Shown here piece by piece: positions 23,530-33,627 of a DNA stretch of 64,000 bases. The position numbers and the translations under genes were made by a program. This DNA comes from Tamarix chinensis. Lineage: Eukaryota; Streptophyta; Magnoliopsida; Caryophyllales; Tamaricaceae. Below the pieces are notes generated by a model that saw only the letters and a list, made by a program, of their open reading frames with translations, was not told the origin of the DNA and did no database searches. Location of the stretch: positions 6,763,391 to 6,827,390 of the forward strand of contig CM060174.1 of the NCBI GenBank assembly GCA_030549775.1. Reading direction: 5' to 3'. The first letter of the stretch is position 1; each line of letters starts with the position of its first letter.

Positions 23530-24446
23530 TGTAGAAGCATTCTCATTTGATGATCACAATCTTGTCGTTAATTTTTCTAAGTTTGAGAGTCACAAAACTC
23601 TACTTACTTGGAAAAATTAATCATCCATCAAAACATATCCACCCAAGCAATGCAAACCATACAATCCATGCAAGCTATGCAAACCTTGTCAACTCCCCTA
23701 TGGTACCGTCCACAAAACACCCAAAAAGAGGGCACCTAAATCCATGTTTTTTTCCCATTTCCATTAACATTTTAGCCCTAAAAAACCACAAAAGGCATCC
23801 CATTCTGCACCCTTTGAAGCCACAAGTCCTTCTCAAGTTGAATATCAAGCTATTTTCAGCACTTCAGAAGAACATTAAAAATTTTAGGAAGAACAAGGAA
23901 GGCTAGAAGATATTTCTTAATTCCGTTTTTTACTTAAAAGATTAAAATGACTTTTGTATCTTTCCTTTTGAGTATTATGTCTATTATATGAGTTATAACA
24001 TGTTCTAAATGGGTGAGGGTAGATCAAAAATCTGCGCAAACTACCACCCCATAACTGAAACTCATGGGCCAAAACTTAGATAGATTTCCTCCTTTGTTTT
24101 AGCTCTAATTACATGTATCAATTGGACAAGTTATAACCTTTAATCATAAACTTCTTATATAAGTTTCAAGAATAGAATGAAAGAGGGGATGCTCATTTTT
24201 TCTCTATGTACTGAGAGTTTTCTCTTCAATTCTCAAGTGTAAGAGTTTGAAGAATTTGTAAAAATATTTCAAATTTTATCCTAATAGCTTAAACCTTAGG
24301 TTTTTCTCACAAGTATTGATTCAAGGGGTTATCGAGAATCAATTTTTATCCACTTAAATCTCCCCAATTTCTCTCTTTGTTTCGGTTGTTTTAAGGTTTC
24401 TTAGAACACCAGCACCTATCAAGACCTAAGTTGGATCTCATATGTA
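23530..24446 (+). repeat. Gypsy 5-prime LTR (917 bp)
   Basis: It starts TGTAGAAGCATTCTC and ends CTCATATGTA, just before the primer-binding site, and aligns along its length with the 3-prime LTR (start TGTAGGAGCATTCTC, end ATATCATATGCA). The final CA has become TA. A promoter-like TATATAAG lies at 24156-24163. The open frame at 23547-23906 is within the LTR and is not a separate gene. Confidence 0.9.
24155..24163 (+). promoter_or_regulatory. TATA box of the Gypsy 5-prime LTR
   Basis: TTATATAAG; the matching place in the 3-prime LTR has TTCTATAAG (34262-34270). It marks the likely U3/R boundary about 280 bp before the LTR end. Confidence 0.55.
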
Positions 24447-24458
24447 TAGTATCAAAGC
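24447..24458 (+). other. Primer-binding site (initiator Met-tRNA type), mutated
   Basis: TAGTATCAAAGC immediately after the LTR differs at two places from TGGTATCAGAGC, the usual plant primer-binding site for initiator methionine tRNA. Both changes are G to A. Confidence 0.8.
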
Positions 24459-24698
24459 TTAGATTGTAGTAATTTGGGTCTTATCTTGTCTTCCCATCAT
24501 CCTAGTATAAATTAAACACACACAAACACTCTATAATTTCTATACCAAACACTCCCTTTCTCAACCTCAATCCCATGTTCTTCTTCCCTTATCCAAATCC
24601 TTTTCTTTTATTAACTTTATTAATCTTTAATAGGGTTGATCCTTGAAGAAACAAATAATTTAAGAAAGGATAGATCCATTGATTCTCTTTAAAATAAT

Positions 24699-25600
24699 AT
24701 GAGAAGAGTACTTGATATCTTGGAAACCTTAATCCCTAATATAACCCAAAATCAATAAAAAACATCGCCCCCTTTTGTGAACCATATGGAGATGTCGAGC
24801 ATATTCGTAGTGAGGATGGAGAAGACTCATCATCAAGTGAGTCCTATATGGATTCAAGGATGAGGAATATAAATAAAGGAGAGATTTTTCATGATTTTAG
24901 GAACTAGGTCCCTGAGTATGAAGGCAATCACCATCCTAAAGAATTTATATAGTGGGAGTTGAGGTTTAGTAGGTTATTTGATGCCAAGGGCTATTATAAC
25001 ACCAAAGCCTTTAAGGTGGCAGTTATTAAGCTGAAAGGCCATGCGTCCTTATGGTGGGATAATGTATTTCATAAGAGGAGAAAAAAATGAAAAGTCAACA
25101 GTTAAGTTTAGGTTGAAAATGAAGAAGTTGATGAATGAGATATTCCTTCCTCCTTCTTTCAATCAAGACTTGTACAAAAAATATCCTCTTTGAAACAAGT
25201 GTCATTGAGTGTATAGTAGTACAATAGAGAGTTCGAAAAACTCTCTATGAGACTCATTTTTAATGAGCTAGAGGAATATACTATGTCTCAATTCCTTAGT
25301 GGTCTTAGACAAGACATAGCAAGGAAGGAGATGCATAGGTATTATACTTTGGATGAGCTTTATCATCTAGATATTAAGGTCTAAAAACACAAAAGTGAGA
25401 AGAGGGTCATGAGGTATGGAAGTCCAAATAAGGGAACTAGCACCTAAAGGGAGGCTTCTCCACTATTAAAAGCCCGTTCCACACCTTTGATAAAAGATGT
25501 GAGGAGTAAAGGAGTGACAATTGAGAATCGAACCAAGAGTGTTAGGTGTTTTAAGTGTCAGGGATTGGGACACTATAAAAATGAGTGTCTTAGCTAACAA
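24699..25600 (+). pseudogene. Gypsy gag remnant with CCHC zinc knuckle
   Basis: Gag forms the virus-like particle and binds the RNA. ATG 24699 (MRRVLDILETLIPNITQNQ) is a plausible start but is soon followed by a stop. The retrotransposon gag core is recognisable at about 24960-25380: LRFSRLFDAKGYYNTKAFKV, then GHASLWWDNVF, then a RQDIARKEMHRYYTLDEL block. The zinc knuckle CFKCQGLGHYKNEC (25547-25588) is an intact CX2CX4HX4C. Several stops and frameshifts (for example near 25090 and 25381) break the frame. Confidence 0.85.
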
Positions 25601-25799
25601 GAGGGTAATGAACATGGTAGATTTGAAGGAAGATAACTAAGAGAAGGAAAGTGAAGAAGAGGAGGAAGTCTTAGCCATTAATGGAGAGGAGGAGTTTGCA
25701 TCATCAAATGTGGGAGAATCTTTGATGATTAGAAGGGTGTTGCACATTAAGGAAGTTGAATGTGAGATGAGTCCCAAACCAAGAATATTTTTCAAACCA

Positions 25800-26470
25800 A
25801 GTGCAACATACTTGTAAAAATATATTATCTTATTATGGATGGAGGAAGTTATGCTAATGTTGCTTCTTGCTTCTTAGTAGAGAAGCTTAGTTTTCCTACT
25901 ACAAAACATCACAAACCATATAAGTTACAATACCTTAATGATGGTAACATGGTGGAGGTGATGAAGCAAGTGAAGGTTCCATTCTCCATGGGGAAGACAT
26001 ATCAAGATGAGGTGGTGTGTGATGTAGTTCTAATATATGCTTGTCATTTTATTTTGGGAAGACCATGGCAATTTGATATAAGTGTCTTGTGTGATGGAAG
26101 GAAGACCACCTATTTTTTAAATTTTTCTAAGAAGAACATTTTTCTCAGCCCTTCAGTTTCTCGGCCTATTCACATTGATATGATTTGTAAAAAGTCCTTA
26201 CTCATAGGTGAAAATTGTCTATATAAGGTATTAGTAAAGGAGAAGGTAGTCTACTTGTTATTGTTACTAGAGGATAATGAGAGGAGGGTTTGTAATGAGC
26301 CACATGATAGGGAATTGTTAGAGGAGTTTGATGATGTATTCCCTAATGATCTACCTCGTGTATTACCCCCTATTAGAGGCATAGAGCACCAAATAAACTT
26401 TGTACCCGGTGGTATACTCCCTAATAAGGAGGCCTATAGGTGTACCCCTAGGGAATTCTTGGAGTTATAA
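25800..26470 (+). pseudogene. Gypsy protease and start of reverse transcriptase
   Basis: The open frame at 25835-26470 begins inside the aspartic protease active site: IMDGGSYANVAS corresponds to the family pattern (I/V)DGGS..N(V/L)AS. FILGRPWQFD (residues about 71-80) is the second conserved protease block (LLGRPWQ). The linker ELLEEFDDVFPNDLPRVLPP and RGIEHQINFVPGG (about residues 160-192) are the conserved entry to reverse transcriptase. The frame ends at a stop at 26468-26470 and continues in another frame downstream. The true polyprotein start lies upstream, so ATG 25835 is not a biological start. Confidence 0.85.
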
Positions 26471-27147
26471 AGGTAAAAATTCATCTAAGGTTTTAATAAG
26501 GAAGTCCCTTATCTCTTATATTGCGCTTGCCTTACTTGTGCCAAAGAAATTATGGTACCATGAGAATGTGTGTTGATAATAGGACTATCAACAACATTAC
26601 TATCAAGTATAGGTATCCAATACCTAGACTTGATGACATGCTTGATTATTTGAATGGTGCATGCTTGTTTTCCAAAATTGACCTAAGGAAGGGCTACTAC
26701 CAAATAAGAATAAAAGATGGTGATGAATGAAAAAGTGCATTCAAAACCAAGGGAGGATTGTATGAGCGGATGGTTATACCCTTTATTTGTCAAATACCCC
26801 TAGTACCTTTATGGGACAGATGAATGAGGTACTTAGGCCATTCATTTTTAAATTTGTAGTAGCTTACTTTGATGATGTCCTTGTATATAATTCTAGTGAG
26901 GAAGAGCATGTAAAGCATCTCAATCTTGTATTTCTAGCACTTAGAAGTCACAATTTTTATGTTAAGCTAGAGAAGTGTGAATTATTTGTACCTAGGGTTA
27001 CATTTCTAGGTTTTGTGGTGTTTAAATATGGAATATCCATAGATGAATCTAAGGTGGAAGCAATCAAGACATGACCCATGCCTATAAGCCTTACATAAGT
27101 GAGATATTTTCATGGTCCAACTTCATTTTATAGGAGGTTTGTTAGCG
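26471..27147 (+). pseudogene. Gypsy reverse transcriptase, interrupted
   Basis: At 26521-26730 the frame reads [20 protein letters not shown] and [15 protein letters not shown], fingers and palm blocks of Gypsy reverse transcriptase. At 26787-27074 it reads STFMGQMNEVLRPF and FVVAYFDDVLVYN; the YFDD catalytic box is intact. It continues past a stop to SFYRRFVSDF at about 27123-27152, where member E interrupts it exactly. Rejoined in thought to 31806, the reading continues SNLLAYITKCMKKG, as expected for the start of the RNase H connection. Confidence 0.9.
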
Positions 27148-27152
27148 ATTTC
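27148..27152. repeat. Target-site duplication of member E, left copy
   Basis: ATTTC, repeated exactly at 31801-31805. Confidence 0.9.
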
Positions 27153-27854
27153 TGTAACACCCCCAAAATTTACTGCTAAAAAATTTCATTTTATTAAAAT
27201 AATTAGTAAAAGAGGAATAACAAAACTATAAATTCTAGGGATATTACCGCCACACATAGTACCAGACCAGTTCACTCCTACCGTTCCAGTACTAAGTGCT
27301 GAGGATGAAAGAGAAAAATACAATTTACAAGAAATTCAAACCATAATTAAATTAGAGTAGCGTAATAAATAATTTATAAGAATAGAATTGACCAATAGTG
27401 GTTACAAGAAAACAAGGGCCACATCAAAACTAATGTTTAAAAAGAGAAAGAGTACAACCCTAGGAATTTCCGGATAATCCTTACGCTCTTTCCCGTTGCC
27501 CACTTGAATAGTACCTGAAAAAGACTTGCAAGGGACACTGCCCATTGAATAGGTAAGGGCCCCACGAATGGAACATTTTAGTACTATGGTACTGAGTAAC
27601 CCTTTAAAACACACTTAACAGTAGGCCCGCAATGCAACATATGATACAACACTACATACATACATAATGAAAGGTACATACATACATAATGAAAAGTACA
27701 TACATAATATTCACATTCATAAATTTGCATACTTAACAAGTCAATCGCATATTAATAGGTCATAATGAACAATCAATACTTCTGAGCCTTAAGCCATTAG
27801 TCTATCATAAATCAATCATCTCGGATTATAAATATCCATGTGAGTACGGGAACC

Positions 27855-28214
27855 CCACTATTATAGCCGGTGGACCGGAATACATACAGGGTATAATGCT
27901 CCTAATCACTATTATTGCGGTGGATCAATCTCTAGGGCAAAACGCTCCTGGCTACTATTATTCGCCGGTGGATCGGTCTGGCCCCGACTCACATGGTGTT
28001 CCACTATAAGTGATTAGTATTTTTCCATAATTTATTCACAACCAAATCAAATTTATTGAGCTCGGGATCCCCCACTATTATCGCCGGTGGACCGGAATAA
28101 ATATGAACATCATCCAAGGCAACACACACCTGGGCCACTATTATATCTGGTGGACTGGTACTCATAAACATCATCCAGGGCAAAATGCTCCTAGGCCACT
28201 ATTATAATTGGTGG
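27855..28214 (-). repeat. Inverted-repeat array in member E (six units)
   Basis: Units CCACTATTATAGCCGGTGG (27855-27873), 27907-27923, 27952-27971, 28072-28090, 28135-28153 and 28196-28214 vary mainly in the loop. Each can pair CCAC with GTGG. The following bases (CCGGTGGACCGG) add a second inverted repeat, CCGGT/ACCGG. Linkers contain CTAGGGCAAAACGCTCCTGG-like text. Between units 3 and 4 lies the conserved ATGGTGTTCCACTATAAG segment shared with members F and I. Confidence 0.85.
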
Positions 28215-28974
28215 ACTAGTACTCATAATGTAATCCAACTGGGCCCAGCTCATTAATCTTTCACTTTCATGATTAGTGTTTTTCCTTTTTAATCAGCACA
28301 ACAATGCCATTTATTTGCCTCGATAGGGAGATCAAGATCTCGGGACACAAAGGTACACCGGTCGCACTGGTGCGTATCCTTTAACTATCAACCCAGGGAC
28401 GCAAACGTACCTTGGTCGTACTGGTGTATAAAGCTACTCAGTACCCTACCAACAAGGACACCTAATCCATAAGTATGCATACCCCCTAAATAGGTCCGTA
28501 GAGCTAGATAGAGTAAGATATAGGGCCTAATTGGGGCACAAAGGCACACCAGCAAATACCAGAATAATCGTGGGCTAAATCGCATCTTTAGGATAGCGAC
28601 CCCTAAAGAGCCACCATTCCCGATCCCAAGGTCTTTCACTTTAAGTATTAGTGTCTGAATTAAGGTGATCACAAAAAAACACACAATCAGATGCTTATTC
28701 ACCTTAGATCGTTCTGATATCATTAGGTATTTCTTGTTCATATAGTTATCCAAGATAACACAGAAGAATCATTAAGGCCATCCTAATCTCATCCAATTCT
28801 AATTTAGGATCCGTTTTCTTGATACTTACTAATTGTCAAATACCATTATCTTACTATTCAGTGTTACTTTAGTCTTACTACGAAACTCCATTATCCCATC
28901 AACGTATTAGATACAAATTACTGATTTACCCCTTGTATAATTATTAAGTCATCCCTTCCTTACTTGCTAATTTA

Positions 28975-29580
28975 CCATATTACCCTTCATGTTGCATAAT
29001 TACCAAATTACTCCTTGCTTGGTTTGGGTTACCAAGTTATCTCCCATACTTATTAGGTCACCAATCACCATTCATAATTGTTACACTTATCATATTTCCA
29101 TTTGGTTGGTTAGATTACCAATTGCCCTTCTTCTTTGTTATAATTACCAAATTACCCTTTTGTTGGTCAAATTATCAAATTACCCTTCTCCATTAACAAA
29201 ATTACCCAATTACCCTTTAGTTGGTTAAATTACCAAATTGCCTTTCTCCATTATCATAATTACCATATTACCCTTCTCTACTTATAAACTACCATTTTGC
29301 CCTTTTACCTCCGAAATTACCATTTTACCTTTTACTTCTAAAATTACCATTTTACCCCTTTACTTCCAAAATTACCATTTTACCCATTTGCTTCCAAAAT
29401 TACCATTTTACTCTTTGCTTACAAAATTACCATTTTACCCTTTACTTCCAAAATTACCATTTTACTCCTTTTACTTACAATTTACCATTTTACCCCTTAC
29501 TTACAAATTACCATTTCGCCCTTCTCTTCCAAATTTACCATAATACCCTTTCACTTACAGATTACCATTTTCCCCTTTTA
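28975..29580 (-). repeat. AAATTACC minisatellite in member E
   Basis: Some twenty degenerate units near AAATTACCATTTTACCC plus a TTTACTTCC-like spacer, period about 25-30 bp. Reverse-complement counterparts fill 62225-62890 of member I. Confidence 0.85.
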
Positions 29581-30269
29581 TTACACCACTTTTATTAAGT
29601 TATCATCACTACATAAAATATTAATGTTAATACTCCATTCTCATCATCCAATTCCACCAATTATTATACTTCAACAATATACTCATTAGCATCCACATAT
29701 ATTAGGCCACACTCTTGCATAATACATATTACTAAAATGCCCCTAGGGCTCACGACGATATTATTCATGGATCAATGGTCACAATAACATAATATAACAT
29801 GGATAAGTACTCAACATTTTCATTAATAACCAAACTCTTTCCTTAAGTAATATTTCCACACATAGCATATAAACTAACATGCTTTCCTTTTTATCAATCA
29901 ACATAAGCAACTACATACAATATATATTAAACAATATATATCTTGTGAAATAACAGGTTAAAAATCCTAATGTGCTAGCATCCGTTTATCTATGCGTTTA
30001 AGTGGGGTTTAACGATTACCTTAATTCCCATAAAATTGAACCTTATCGATATTCCGGTTAAAGGTTCAAGCTTTAAATAGCAAAATCAACACCTAAAAAT
30101 ATTACCCATAATTATCATATTAGAAGTAGGAAAACTAGAAAAGGTAAAACGTTATAAAAACTTAATTAATAACACACTTTACTTAGCCATTAATATACCT
30201 CAATAATTAAACAAAACAACTCCTAAAATAATGTGGAACTCACGCTGTATGAGCAGCATGAGCCGCGTG

Positions 30270-31460
30270 TAGTTTATAAGGGGGGAAAGGGTCGAAGGTA
30301 GGAAGGTAGAAGGGAGGTTGTGATGGTTTGGGTTGGGGTCTTGGGGGCCAAGAGGAAGGCATGTGGAGGTGGATTCAGGGCAAGGGAAGGGTGCAAAGGT
30401 GGAGAAGGGGTGTAGGTGGTGGTCAGGGATAGGTTTACGGTAGCCAAGGACGGTGAGGCTGCAAAGGTGGCTACCGAGGTAGAGGGGGATGAGAAGGAAA
30501 GAAAAGGGAGGAGGAAAATGAAGGGCTACAGGTGGTTGTTCTGGCCAAAGGAGGTGAGGGGGTGGTAAGGGAGGTTACAGGGAGTGGTTTGGCAGCTCGG
30601 GTGGTGGCAGAGGCAGTGGGACAACATTGGAAGGAGGAGGTTCAGGGTAGCTGCCAAAAAGGAAGAAAAAGAAGAGGGGAGGAAGAAAGGGCTACAGGGG
30701 GCTCAAGGGGGTGGCTTGGTGGTGTAGTGTGGTAGTAGGGGGTGGCAGAAGGTGGTGCAGGTGGCCGACGAGGAGGTGGCAGCGGCGAAATGGGGCGATG
30801 GAGCAAAAAGAATAAGGGAGATGGAGGGAGGAGAAAGGGACATAAAGAAGATCTAGGGAGGGGAAGGAAGGCTTGAAAATGGGCAGGATGAAGTAGGGTG
30901 GGAAGAAGAAAATGAAGAGGGAGAGAAAAGGAGGGGATAGGGGGTTGGTAGGGTGTCGGTAAGGTGGTAGGAGTATGGGAATGGCAAGGAGAGGGAAGGG
31001 AAAGGAGGGAAAGATGGGGGCATGGGAGAGGAGAGAGATGGTTGGCTGGGTCAAGATGGGATATGAAAACAACAGGGGAGAGAGGGGGAGATTGGGAGAG
31101 TAGTAGGGAGGAGGAGGGTTGCAGGTAGGGTGGTCGGAGATGGCGGGGTGGGTCGGGTGCAACGTCGAGGAAAGGAAGAAGAAGAAAGAAAGAAGGGGGT
31201 GCAGGCCGGGCTAAAGGGAGGAAGGGCGTGGGCTGGGCCGGTCGGGGGAGAAGGAAGGAAAGAAAAGAAGGGAGGACTGGTCGGGCTCACATAAGGGAGG
31301 AAGGAAGAAAGGAAATGGGAACGGGTTGTGCGTAGGAGAAGGAGAGGAGGAAAGGGCAGTGGGCTGGAGGCCATGGTGAGAGGAAGGCAGGGAGGCCGGG
31401 TGTTAGTGGCCCGAAGGAGGAAAAAGGAGAAAAAGGAGAAAGAAAGGAAAAGAGAAAAAT
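30270..31460 (-). other. GC-rich, strongly purine-biased block of member E
   Basis: The + strand is dominated by G and A (GGAGG, GAAGG, GGGTGG) in an otherwise AT-rich element. G runs near 30332-30349 could form a G-quadruplex. Similar blocks lie in D, F and G in this orientation, and in A and I inverted. Read on the - strand it resembles a CT-rich leader. The Pro/Ser-rich frames here are compositional. Confidence 0.7.
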
Positions 31461-31800
31461 TGAAAAAGAAAAATAGGGGAAATTAAAATAATTTAATTTA
31501 TAAAATAACGTAATGTAATATTTTTGGGTAATAAATTTATTTAATAATTTAATATAACATAATTAAATATATGGGTTTAAAAAGGATATTTTTAGCAAAA
31601 TATTGGTTTGGAAAATTATTTAAATAAAAAGAGTATCACAAAATAACAAAATATTTATTTTAATTTACTATATATTCCTGTCCACTTTTATATACTCAAA
31701 AGTCCATAAAATAATTAATTTAAATAAATTTAAAAGCTAAATTATTTCAAATAAAAGTTATTTAGTAAATTATAAGTTTTTAAAACTTTAAGGGATTACA

Positions 31801-31805
31801 ATTTC
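31801..31805. repeat. Target-site duplication of member E, right copy
   Basis: ATTTC, identical to 27148-27152. Confidence 0.9.
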
Positions 31806-32430
31806 AGCAACTTACTAGCTTATATAACCAAATGCATGAAGAAGGGTAAATTCAAGTGGACCAAGGCATCCTAAAATACCTTTGAGGTGATAAAAGGAAA
31901 GCTAAGTGAATTACCCATCCTAATATTACCTAACTTCAAAAAATTGTTTGAGGTTGAGTGTGATGCTAGCGGAGTGGGCATTAGAGTTGTTCTACTACAA
32001 TAAGGAAAGCCAATTGCCTTCTTTAGTAAAAGCTCAATAAATTTAGGTTGAATTGCAACACATATGACAAGGAGTTCTACACTTTAGTGAGAGCTCTTGA
32101 TCATTGGTCACACTACTTGAAGCCTCAACAAGTTGTGTTATACACAGATCATAAGTCATTGAAGTATGTCAATGGACAAAATAAGCTTCATCTGAGGCAT
32201 GTGAGATTGGTAGAATTTTTATAGTCTTTTTTAATTTGAGCCAAACATAAAAGTGGAAAAATAAAAATAGTAGTATATGAACTTTTTATGAGGTATTATA
32301 TGATCTCTTTGTTAGAGGTGAGGGATTTGGGTGCGTTAGGGAGCTCTGTAATGAAGATAAAGACTTTGGCTGCTACTGTAAGGTTTAAGATAAGAAGAAT
32401 GGATCATTTGTCATCCAAGATGGGTTCCAA
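31806..32430 (+). pseudogene. Gypsy RNase H remnant
   Basis: RNase H removes the RNA strand during reverse transcription. From 31806 the reading is SNLLAYITKCMKKGKFKWTK, then [19 protein letters not shown] (31937-31992), where the DAS aspartate is the usual first catalytic residue. A frameshift near 32035 is followed by CNTYDKEFYTLVRALDHWSH and VVLYTDHKSLKYVNGQNKLH, the conserved TDH block. A stop near 32222 ends the frame. Normally fused to reverse transcriptase, it is separated from it here by member E. Confidence 0.85.
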
Positions 32431-33570
32431 TCCATGAACAAAAAGCTCTTCATTTTTAAATGTTCCATCAAAGAATTAATTGTGAGGGAAGTGGATGGAG
32501 AAGGACTAGCTAGACACTTCAACATCAACAAGATTGTAGACGTGCTTAGTGAGCATTTTTATTATCCCAAACTTGTGGGAGATGTACAAAGTCTAATATC
32601 TAGGTGTGTCACTTGTCAAAAGTCTAAGAGTCACTTCCACAAAGGACTCTACACTCTTTTTCCTATCCCACATCAACTTTGGGATCATGTGAGTATGAGC
32701 TTCATTTTAGCATTGCCTAGGACACAAAGGAAAAATTATGATATAATGGTGGTGGTGGTGGATTGGTTCTCAAAGATATCTCATTTCGTTGCATGTCATA
32801 AGACGAATTCCACTTTTATATAGTCGATTTATTCTTCAAGAAGATAGTTAGGCTATATGGTATTCCTAAGTCCATTATCTCAAATAAGGATACCAAGTTC
32901 TTTAGTTGCTTTTGGAAGACTTTGTAGAGGCTAGTTGGTACCAAACTTCAATTAAGTACCACCTACCATCCACAAACCAATGGAAAAACTTAGGTCACCA
33001 ATAAGATGCTCACAATGCTCCTCATAATTTTGGTTCACAAATAATTTAAGGATTGGGACACCATAATTTTACATGCCGATTTTACCTACAACCGATCACC
33101 AACCTATGCTACGGGACACTCACCCTTTAAAGTAATATATGGGGTGAACCCTACTATTCCCATCAATCTATTACCTCTTCCCATCGAAGCCCACACCAAC
33201 TTTGAAGCACAAGAAAATGGATAGGGCAATGAAGAAGCTTCATGAGCAAGTGAGGCAAAAAATCAAGAGGGTGAATAAAATGAATACGAATAAAGCTAGC
33301 AAGCACTGAAGACAATACTTGTATGAACCAGAAGATCTAGTTTGGCTTCACCTTAAGAATGAATGATTTTATTTTAAAAGAAAGAACAAACTCATGCCTA
33401 TAAGTGATAGTCCATACAAAGTTATTGATAGGATTGGTGATAGCGTATAAGTTGGAGCTACTAGAGGGAATGGGAGATTTATCAAACATATTTGATTTGG
33501 GAGATTTATCAAAAACATTTAAGTTGGGAGATTTATTAAACACATTTAATGTGGGATATATACTTCCTTC
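32431..33570 (+). pseudogene. Gypsy integrase remnant, catalytic triad lost
   Basis: The zinc-binding N-terminus is at 32434-32650: LARHFN keeps one histidine and CVTCQKSK keeps both cysteines, but the other histidine is replaced. The core follows: MSFILALPRT has Ser where the family has the first catalytic Asp (MDF..LP); SNKDTKF (about 32878-32898) has Asn for the second Asp (SDRDTKF); HPQTNGKT is followed by a stop codon where the catalytic Glu stands. The C-terminus (YLYEPEDLVWLHLKNE, then NKLMPISDSPYKVIDRIGD) is recognisable and ends in a triplicated motif at 33472-33552. The protein could not be active. Confidence 0.88.
33472..33552 (+). repeat. Three 27-bp tandem units in the integrase C-terminus
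   Basis: GGGAGATTTATCAAACATAT begins the first unit; three units of 27 bp follow without a gap and keep the frame, giving GDLSNIFDL, GDLSKTFKL and GDLLNTFNV. Related elements usually have a single copy of this motif (G.SATFNVADL). Expansion before or after inactivation cannot be told. Confidence 0.85.
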
Positions 33571-33611
33571 CATTCACGATGAGCCATCTAAACACAAAGA
33601 AATTGCTTTTC

Positions 33612-33627
33612 AAGAGGGAGAGGATAA
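33612..33627 (+). other. Gypsy polypurine tract
   Basis: AAGAGGGAGAGGATAA directly precedes the TG of the 3-prime LTR; it is the expected primer for plus-strand DNA synthesis. Confidence 0.85.

Larger units (their letters stand above)
27153..31800 (-). mobile_element. TGTAA-family member E, nested in the Gypsy pol
   Basis: Left end TGTAACACCCCCAAAATTT; right end read inward TGTAATCCCTTAAAGTTTT. Perfect 5-bp duplications (ATTTC) flank it, and removing the unit restores the Gypsy reading frame, so the boundaries are exact: 4,648 bp. Internal order from the left: inverted-repeat array (27855-28214), a block with the motif CACTTTAAGTATTAGTG (28637-28653), an AAATTACC minisatellite (28975-29580), AT-rich DNA, then a GC- and purine-rich block (30270-31460) and an AT-rich end. 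No transposase, gag or pol is encoded. Long frames at 28388-28753, 29238-29543 and 30692-31374 are repeat or low-complexity products. TG..CA ends with a 5-bp duplication point to an LTR unit. Confidence 0.88.

Noticed and set aside
27855..28214. CRISPR-like array
   Set aside because: Units are degenerate, spacers are related to one another, and the context is a plant transposon.
29238..29543. 101-residue frame with repeated KLPFYPL
   Set aside because: Translation of the AAATTACC minisatellite.
30692..31374. Long Pro/Ser/Phe-rich - strand frames in member E
   Set aside because: By-product of a purine-rich + strand; no conserved motif and no agreement with the corresponding frames in F or I.
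27153..31800. Reading member E as an autonomous DNA transposon because of its inverted ends
   Set aside because: No transposase, and the 5-bp duplication with TG..CA ends is better explained by an LTR unit.
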